This document shows positions 30,348-35,767 of a stretch of DNA of 35,767 bases, piece after piece. The position numbers were made by a program, and so were the translations under genes. Below the pieces are notes generated by a model. The model worked only from the letters and a program-made list of their open reading frames with translations. It was not told where the DNA came from and searched no databases. This DNA is from Asaia bogorensis. Lineage in GTDB: Bacteria > Pseudomonadota > Alphaproteobacteria > Reyranellales > Reyranellaceae. Each line of letters opens with the position of its first letter. The stretch's first letter is position 1. The stretch is taken from contig CAMDQJ010000039.1 of assembly GCA_945905835.1 (NCBI GenBank), positions 1 through 35,767 on the forward strand. The letters run 5' to 3'.

Positions 30348-32806
30348 CCGTCCTGACGGCATCGCCTGCCGAAACAGTCAGCGCGCGCCGGGCGCTGCCT
30401 GTCATCCCGCTCTTTCTGATCGCCGGTGCCGCCGTCGGCTTCGAGGTGGCGCTGGCACGCTACTTCGCGTTGGCAAGCTGGTCGGAGTACGGCTATTGGG
30501 TGATCTCGATAGCCATGACCGGCTTTGCCGTGAGCGGCGTCGTGCTCTCGCTGTTCCACGACTTCTTTGCCCGCCGCAGCGCCAGCCTGCTGGCGTCAGC
30601 GCCTTTGCTGCTGACCGTGCTGGCCGCCGCCGGCTTCCTCGCCGTGGGGCGCATTCCCTTCAACCCGCTGGAGCTGCAGAACCCGCAGCTCATCGAAGCG
30701 CAGCTTCTGAACATCGCCGGCTTCTACGGTGCGCTGTTCCCGTTCTTCTTCGTCACCGGCCTCTATGTCGGCCTCTGCTTCGTCGCCAACCACGACGCCA
30801 TTCCCACGCTCTACGGCGCCGACCTCCTGGGTGCCGGCCTCGGTGCGCTCTACGTGCTGGGGGCGATGTATTACCTGCATCCGTTCGAACTGGCCCTGGC
30901 CTTGCTGCCGCTGCTGGCCGTGGCCTCGATGCTGAGCGGCACGGGCCTGCTCGCCCGCACAGCCTGCGTGCTCGGCGCGATGGTGCTGCTAGCGGGCGCG
31001 GGCTACGCGCTGCTTCACTTCAATCGCGCCGACTACAGCCCGTACAAGTCGATCTATCCGCCGCTGCACGTGCCCGACGCACGCGTCGTCGAGGAGATCC
31101 GCTCGCCGCGCGGCCACTACCTGACGCTCGACAACTTCACCGAGCGCCTCGACACCGATTTCTCCAACAATTTCGCCAGCCTCGGCGCCGGCGCGCCACC
31201 CGCGACCTGGGGACTCTATCTCGACGGCAATCGCATCGGTTCCCTGCCCAAGCCAGGCGACATCGACCTCACCTATCTCGAGGCAGCACTCGACACGCTG
31301 CCCTACAGCCTGCGGCCGAAACCCTGGACGCTGCTGATCGGCACGCGCGGCGGCTTTCGCATCGCCGAGGCGCAGCGGCTGGGCGCCACGGTCATCGTGG
31401 CGCTGGAGCCCGATCCGGTGATCCACCGTCTCGTCGAGCGCTCGCTGGTCAAGCCGCCGTCCGCTGTCAGCGAGCGTGACGCTTTCCTCCAGGCGATCTC
31501 GCCGCGCGTCGCGCTGCGCCAATCCTACGGCCGCTACGACGTGATCGACGTCTCCTCGGATTTCCTCGGACAGGCCGACGCCAACAAGTATGTGTTCACG
31601 ATCGAGGGCATTCACGCCGCCCTCGAGGCGCTGTCGGGGGACGGCGTGCTGTCGCTGCCGATGTCGATCCGGGAATTCACGGTCTACGCCGCCAAGACCG
31701 TCGAGACGGTGCGGCGCGCGCTCCTCGCCATGGGGGTTGCAGCGCCGGAGCGGCACATCATCGTCTATCGCTCGGCGTGGAACGCCCGCATCCTGGTGGC
31801 ACGCCGGCCGTTTACGCCAAACGACATCGAAACGCTGCGCGCCTTTGCCGACAAACGCTCGTTCGACCTGGCGGCCTATCCTGGCGGCACCGATGCCGGC
31901 GACCGTGTGTGGAACGAGCTGCCGGCCATGTGGTTCGCCGACTCGACAAGACCGACCAAGGACGCGCTGCGCGACGACATCGCCAATATCCTGGGCAGCG
32001 ACAGCGCGGCCTTCCGGCAGAGCCAGTTCTTCGACCTCGAGCCCGCCACCGACGACCGGCCGTTCGTGTTCGGCACGCTGCGGCTGGGCGAAATCGAGAC
32101 CATCGTCCGCCATCTCAACGCCGTGCCACGCGAGGAGCTGGGGCTGCTGATCAACCTCGCGGTGCTGGCGCAGGCTGTGGTCTTCGCCCTGATCGTGCTG
32201 GCGCTGCCCCTGCTGCGCTGGCGGCGGCGCCTGCCGGGCGCCACGGCGGTCGGCCGCGCCATCCTCTATTTCGTCGGCCTCGGTCTCGGCTACCTGCTGC
32301 TGCAGATGTGGCTGATCGACAAGGTGGCGCTGCTGCTGGGCGACCGCACCGCCGCCTTCGCCATCGTGCTGGCCGGCATGCTGGTGTTTTCAGGCCTCGG
32401 CAGCCTCGAAGCCGGCCGCAGCCACCTTGGCCCGGGCCGCGCCGTCGGCTTCGCCTGCCTGACGGTCGTGCTGTGGGCGGCCGCAGCCTTCGCCTTCGCC
32501 GGCCCGGTCGTCTCGGTGGCGCTCGGCCTGCCGCTGCCGGCCAAGGTCCTGGTGACACTGCTCGTTCTGGCGCCGCTCGCCATGGCGCTCGGCATGCCCT
32601 TCCCGCTCGGCCTCGGCGCCTTCGATGGCGAGCGGGCGGCGTTCCTGCCGTGGGCATGGGCGCTCAATGGCGCCTTCTCGGTGATCGCCACGCCGCTCGC
32701 CAACCTAATGGAATTATCCGGCGGTTTGCGCGTCCTGCTGATCGCAGCGGGCGGTCTTTATGTTATTGTTTGGCTAACGTTCCCGGCACGGGAGCGATGG
32801 AAGTAA
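30344..32806 (+). CDS. Large membrane protein with a spermidine-synthase-like (Rossmann) core
   Basis: An 820-residue protein. Residues 18-230 contain about seven membrane helices (from LPVIPLFLIAGAAVGFEVALARYF onwards), then a soluble part of about 380 residues and five to six C-terminal helices (from about 605). The soluble part has YSPYKSIYP, RGHYLTLDNFTERLDTDFS and a Rossmann-like WTLLIGTRGGFRIAEAQRLGA then IVALEPDP, the layout of fused membrane/spermidine-synthase-like proteins. The methyltransferase/aminopropyltransferase glycine motif is altered (IGTRGG). The only start in frame is TTG 30344, since TAA lies at 30305-30307. It is followed after 25 nt by the PCMT-like gene, apparently an operon. 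Exact activity unknown. Confidence 0.75.
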   Translation: MTVLTASPAETVSARRALPVIPLFLIAGAAVGFEVALARYFALASWSEYGYWVISIAMTGFAVSGVVLSLFHDFFARRSASLLASAPLLLTVLAAAGFLAVGRIPFNPLELQNPQLIEAQLLNIAGFYGALFPFFFVTGLYVGLCFVANHDAIPTLYGADLLGAGLGALYVLGAMYYLHPFELALALLPLLAVASMLSGTGLLARTACVLGAMVLLAGAGYALLHFNRADYSPYKSIYPPLHVPDARVVEEIRSPRGHYLTLDNFTERLDTDFSNNFASLGAGAPPATWGLYLDGNRIGSLPKPGDIDLTYLEAALDTLPYSLRPKPWTLLIGTRGGFRIAEAQRLGATVIVALEPDPVIHRLVERSLVKPPSAVSERDAFLQAISPRVALRQSYGRYDVIDVSSDFLGQADANKYVFTIEGIHAALEALSGDGVLSLPMSIREFTVYAAKTVETVRRALLAMGVAAPERHIIVYRSAWNARILVARRPFTPNDIETLRAFADKRSFDLAAYPGGTDAGDRVWNELPAMWFADSTRPTKDALRDDIANILGSDSAAFRQSQFFDLEPATDDRPFVFGTLRLGEIETIVRHLNAVPREELGLLINLAVLAQAVVFALIVLALPLLRWRRRLPGATAVGRAILYFVGLGLGYLLLQMWLIDKVALLLGDRTAAFAIVLAGMLVFSGLGSLEAGRSHLGPGRAVGFACLTVVLWAAAAFAFAGPVVSVALGLPLPAKVLVTLLVLAPLAMALGMPFPLGLGAFDGERAAFLPWAWALNGAFSVIATPLANLMELSGGLRVLLIAAGGLYVIVWLTFPARERWK

Positions 32807-32831
32807 GAACAGCTTGCAACCGGGGCGGTCG

Positions 32832-33833
32832 ATGAGCGGGAGTGCGTGGCGGCGGGCTTTGGGCCTTGTCGCGGTGTGGTCGTTTTGTGTCGCCATTCCA
32901 GCGAGTGCCAACGAGCTTCAGGACATTCCCACAGTCGGCACGCGCCGCGACGAGGGCTGGACCTTCGAGCGTTTCCGCCAGGCCACGCAGGGCAGCGGCC
33001 GCAAGGTCGAGATCGACGCCTTGAGCTTCGGCGCGGTCCAGGAGCGCCGACCGGCGGTGCTCGGTTCGATCCGGCGCTACCTCACCGAACGCATGGGCGG
33101 CGCCGACGAAAACGTCATGCGCGCCTTCGCCGAAGTGCCGCGCGAATATTTCCACTACAACTACCAGAGCGACCAGTCGTTCGCCGCGACCGCTTACGAG
33201 TCGGTCGCGCGTCCGTGGGCGGTGGGCTTCGGCTCGGCGCTGTCGGACTATCTCGGCCAAGCCTACATGACGCAGCTCGCCAAGGTGACGCCCGACAGCA
33301 CCGTGCTCGAGATCGGCACCGGCAGCGGCTACCAGATTTCCATCCTGTCTCGGCTGGCTAAGAAGGCCTACTCGATCGAGATCGTCGAGCCGCTCGGCAA
33401 GGGCACGGCCAACCTGTTCAAGCCGATCGGCTTTGCCAACGTAACGACCAGAGTCGGCGACGGCTTCTACGGCTGGCCCGAGGTCGAGGGCGGCTTCGAC
33501 GTGATCATGGTGACCTGCGTGGCGCAGTACGTGCCGCCCGCCCTGTTCGACCAGCTGAAGCCCGGCGGCCGCCTGATCATTCCGATCGGCCAGCCGTTCA
33601 AGCAGGGCCAGATCCTTTACGTCTACACCAAGGACGCCGAGGGCCGAGTCGCCTCGCGCCGCGACGTCGGCGTCTACTTCATTCCGATGACCGGCAAGAT
33701 GTACACGCCGCCGCCCAAGGCGCCGCCCGCGGCCGACACGCTGGTCGAAAACATCGCGCCGCCGGTCGCTCCGCCGGCTGCGGCGACGCCCGACCCATCG
33801 GGCGCCCTGCGGCTGTCGCCGCCGCGCCAGTAA
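32832..33833 (+). CDS. Secreted protein-L-isoaspartate methyltransferase-like protein (PCMT fold)
   Basis: A 333-residue protein with an N-terminal signal peptide (WRRALGLVAVWSFCVAIPASA) and a PCMT-type SAM methyltransferase fold: motif I VLEIGTGSGYQISILSRLAKKAYSIEI (EIGTGSG 160-166), GWPEVEGGFDVIMVTC, and LKPGGRLIIPIGQP. The segment where classical PCMTs have the G-x-x-I-S-Q-P-Y substrate motif reads SALSDYLGQAYM, so substrate specificity is probably changed. The C-terminus is a Pro/Ala-rich tail (about 285-333). A cell-envelope location for a SAM-dependent enzyme is unusual because SAM is cytoplasmic; the signal may instead serve as a membrane anchor. ATG 32832 has only a weak ribosome binding site. 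Co-transcribed with the spermidine-synthase-like gene. Confidence 0.85.
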   Translation: MSGSAWRRALGLVAVWSFCVAIPASANELQDIPTVGTRRDEGWTFERFRQATQGSGRKVEIDALSFGAVQERRPAVLGSIRRYLTERMGGADENVMRAFAEVPREYFHYNYQSDQSFAATAYESVARPWAVGFGSALSDYLGQAYMTQLAKVTPDSTVLEIGTGSGYQISILSRLAKKAYSIEIVEPLGKGTANLFKPIGFANVTTRVGDGFYGWPEVEGGFDVIMVTCVAQYVPPALFDQLKPGGRLIIPIGQPFKQGQILYVYTKDAEGRVASRRDVGVYFIPMTGKMYTPPPKAPPAADTLVENIAPPVAPPAAATPDPSGALRLSPPRQ

Positions 33834-33875
33834 CGCGCCAGGATCACGCTAGAGAGACACCGAAACGGCGATGAG

Positions 33876-33944
33876 GGACGGCCGGTTGAACCGTCCGGCC
33901 CCCTATGGCATATCCCCGCCGCGCCCGAGGCCCCCCTCGGGCGC
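33876..33944. repeat. Two GC-rich hairpins between the PCMT-like gene and tRNA-Thr
   Basis: GGACGG (33876-33881) and CCGTCC (33891-33896) form a 6-bp stem with a 9-nt loop. GCGCCCGAGG (33921-33930) and CCTCGGGCGC (33935-33944) form a perfect 10-bp stem with a CCCC loop. Neither ends in a T run, so they are weak terminators at best. They may end the PCMT-like transcript or lie in the tRNA leader. Confidence 0.5.
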
Positions 33945-33959
33945 CCATCGGTCCAGCAC

Positions 33960-34034
33960 GCTGCCGTAGCTCAGTGGTAGAGCACCCCCTTGGTAAGGGG
34001 GAGGTCCACAGTTCAATCCTGTGCGGCAGCACCA
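33960..34034 (+). tRNA. tRNA-Thr (anticodon GGT)
   Basis: A full cloverleaf can be drawn. The acceptor arms GCTGCCG (33960-33966) and CGGCAGC (34024-34030) pair perfectly. The D arm is GCTC...GAGC. The anticodon arm CCCCC-TTGGTAA-GGGGG gives anticodon GGT at 33992-33994, reading ACC and ACU threonine codons. The T arm is CACAG-TTCAATC-CTGTG. Discriminator A34031 is followed by an encoded CCA (34032-34034). Confidence 0.97.
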
Positions 34035-34045
34035 GCTTCCGGCGC

Positions 34046-35385
34046 TTAGTTGCGCGAGAAGCCCTCGAGTTCGCTGGCCGCCCAGGCAATCGTCTTTTCC
34101 TGGCCTCGCCCCTGAAGTGACGCACCGCCATCTGCGTCTGGATCGCCTGGACGTAGATCTGCTCGCCGATCTTGTGCGGCGCCGGCGCGCCGGCGATCGA
34201 CAGGACCTGGTGATTGTGCGGGTTGGGATAGTGATAGAGCGTGCCCTTCGGCGGGCCTTCCTCGGCCCAGGTCTTGAAGGTCGTGAGGTTGGCGAACGAC
34301 GGGAGATCGTAGCCGCCGCTGGCGATGACCATCTTCTCGGCCGACGACGCCTGCGACAAATGCGCGATCAGGCTCTTGGCCGCCGACTGGTTCTTGCTGA
34401 AGTTCCAGGTGCCCCAGAAGAACGGCACGAACGGCGCGAAGCGGCCCTTCGGTCCGGCGGCAAAGCCGTGCGTCCACAATTGCTCGGCGACCTTCGGGGT
34501 GTCGCGCTTGGCGACGGCCCAGGCGCTCGGCGGGTTCATGATCAGCGAGGCCTGGCCCGAGACCAGGAACTTGTTGTTCGAGGCATCGTCCCATGCCGCA
34601 ACGTCGGTCGGCAGGAAGGCCATCAGCCTCTTGTAGTAGTCGAGCGACTGGCGCACGGCATCGCTCTTGACTTGGATCTCGCCCTTGGCGTTGACCAGCA
34701 TGGCGCCGAAGCCGTGGAAGATCGCGCCGGCGGTGTCGACATTGTCCGACGTCGTGCCGACGCCGATGCCGAACGGGTTGCCGCCCTTGTGGCAGGCTTC
34801 GGCCGCCTTGAGGAAGGTGTCGAAAGTCCAGTTGTCGGCCTTGGCCGGCGCGCCGGCGGGATACATCTCCTGAACGTCGATGCCGGCATGCTTCTTCATG
34901 AGATCGATGCGCGAGCACGGGCCCTTGATCTGGCTGCCGACGGTCGCCGGCACGCCGAGCCATTTGCCACCAATCTTGCCGAGATACTCGACCGTGGCAT
35001 TGACCGCGCCGTTCTGCTTCATCAGCGGCTCCATGACGTCGTTCATCGACACGAGCTGATCGGCATAGCGCGACGGCAGCCAGGTCGAGAGTGCCAGAAT
35101 ATCGTGGCCCGACTTGGCCTGCGATTCGGCGGCGCCGGTCAGCAGCAGCTTGTTGCCCTGCGAGGTGATGAAGTCGACGGTAACTTCGACCTTCTCCTTG
35201 GCCGCCCACTCGTCGATCAGCGTCTTGGTGGCCTTGTTGGCGTCCGGCACCCAGTGATCCCAAAAGCCTAGGGTCAGCTTGCCGGCGGCATAAGCGCCAC
35301 GCACGAAGGGCGCAGCGACAAACGCAGTCGACGCCGCGGCTGTACCGACGAGGACCCGACGACGATTGATTTACCGTGAAGTCAT
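34046..35385 (-). pseudogene. Sugar ABC transporter substrate-binding protein, disrupted by a nonsense codon and a 1-nt frameshift
   Basis: The coding frame encodes a family 1 extracellular solute-binding protein of about 446 residues: an Arg-rich NRRRVLVG twin-arginine-type signal, then GKLTLGFWDHWVPDANKATKTLI, TLYHYPNPHNHQV and the C-terminal EKTIAWAASELEGF. The natural ATG at 35385, which has GGGAGG upstream, is followed after four codons by an in-frame TAA (35373-35371), before the signal sequence. Near the 3' end the reading frame shifts by one base in the stretch 34103-34118, and only the shifted frame gives the family ending and a proper stop at 34046; the original frame runs on through the tRNA region to 33844. 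The longest intact frame starts at GTG 35304 without a signal peptide. No permease or ATPase genes lie beside it. Confidence 0.8.
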
Positions 35386-35493
35386 GTTGCCTCCCTATGG
35401 TTGGTCCTCGTTGGGACCTATCGTCGACGCTAGGGACAAGGCACGTTGCGGGCAATGCAATTCCGCTGGGTGAGGGAGTTCCGTGCTCTCGAG

Positions 35494-35625
35494 GGCATTG
35501 TCACGTTGGCAGAGTTCACCCCCCAACTCCGCCCGCTTCGCTTCATGGCGCTGAAGCGTTTCCAATGACTTAGCAGGCTCGGGCAGAGGCCAGAAATGGC
35601 TCACAAGCGCCAACGTGACAATGCC
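35494..35625. mobile_element. 132-bp unit bounded by perfect 17-bp inverted repeats (MITE-like)
   Basis: GGCATTGTCACGTTGGC at 35494-35510 is repeated in exact inverse orientation at 35609-35625, with 98 bp between. The GGC(A)-TGT start resembles the inverted ends of IS6-family elements, but the interior is too short for a transposase. I saw no identical 8-bp direct repeats on the two sides. It may be a non-autonomous element or the scar of an insertion. Confidence 0.5.
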
Positions 35626-35674
35626 GCAGCGAGCCCAACCAACGGCGAAAGCCAGCGACGCACAGGGCACCTCG

Positions 35675-35767
35675 TTAAGTTACAGTCGCATGATAGCTGA
35701 TGCCCGCCAATGCCGCGAGATGGTCGACGTGCAGAGCCTCTGCGATCGCCGCGACAGCCGGTTTTGC
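35675..35767 (-). CDS. Possible 3' end of a gene running off the right edge
   Basis: A 31-codon minus-strand frame enters from the window edge and stops with TAA at 35677-35675. It begins AKPAVAAIAEALHVDHLAALAG and has mostly G/C third positions, which looks coding. It is too short to name a family. The plus strand here also has an open frame, so this is a weak call. Confidence 0.3.
   Translation of the reverse strand, partial: AKPAVAAIAEALHVDHLAALAGISYHATVT

Noticed and set aside
33960..34034. tRNA-Thr as a phage or island attachment site
   Set aside because: No second copy of the tRNA 3' end was seen downstream in the window and no integrase gene is present.
35486..35633. 8-bp target-site duplication flanking the inverted-repeat unit
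   Set aside because: The flanks CTCTCGAG and GCAGCGAG are not identical.
35395..35670. 91-codon minus-strand frame covering the 17-bp inverted repeats
   Set aside because: It runs straight through both repeat arms, has no family resemblance and no ribosome binding site.

Overview
The window looks like a chromosomal segment of a GC-rich alphaproteobacterium. The evidence is strong G/C bias at third codon positions, the order greA-carB-carA facing yqeY (GatB/YqeY)-dnaG-rpoD, trxB divergent from an Lrp/AsnC regulator with a LysR gene behind trxB, an RpoD with a Pro/Ala-rich insert, and an orphan Bug/TctC binding protein. A Rhodospirillales/Reyranella-like lineage is my guess from gene content; no database was available.

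Layout. 1-2.6 kb: the N-terminal part of an unidentified minus-strand gene, a periplasmic cyclophilin, then an NTF2-like protein and an enoyl-thioester-reductase-like MDR enzyme on the minus strand. 2.6-5.2 kb is a decay zone: an N-terminal stub of a circularly permuted ATP-grasp protein, an intact aspartate-type aminotransferase, and two head-to-head remnants (amidohydrolase and Mpo1/DUF962-like) that have both lost their 5' ends. 5.2-10.7 kb: MsrP, then a compact operon with a Bug binding protein, a crotonase, a GIY-YIG-like protein, an acyl-CoA dehydrogenase and a CaiB-type CoA transferase, apparently for uptake and CoA-linked breakdown of a carboxylic acid. 10.8-14.6 kb: a DUF6492-like protein, a likely small RNA, LysR, TrxB, and Lrp/AsnC. 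14.6-21 kb: an NTF2-like protein, yciB interrupted at a T6 run, greA, carB and carA. 21-26.4 kb: yqeY (probably leaderless), an FkbM methyltransferase, dnaG and rpoD. 26.4-33.8 kb: three small envelope proteins, two of which share a helical repeat, a luciferase-like oxidoreductase (possibly leaderless), a 54-residue membrane protein, a second amidohydrolase, a large membrane protein with a spermidine-synthase-like core, and a secreted PCMT-like protein. 33.9-35.8 kb: tRNA-Thr(GGT), a sugar-ABC binding-protein gene broken at both ends, a 132-bp unit with 17-bp inverted ends, and possibly the end of another gene.

The core genes cover pyrimidine/arginine precursor supply (CarAB), transcription (GreA, RpoD), replication priming (DnaG) and thiol redox control (TrxB). 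The flanks are metabolic accessory genes.

I found no CRISPR array, phage module, toxin-antitoxin pair or complete insertion sequence, and nothing I would call a new multi-gene system. The most interesting signals are: the classical -1 frameshift heptamer exactly where yciB changes frame; the three-hairpin small-RNA candidate; the two candidate leaderless genes; the repeat-protein trio behind rpoD; and the gene-decay junctions. Two of the broken genes need only a 1-nt correction near a short homopolymer, so sequencing error is a competing explanation for those two.
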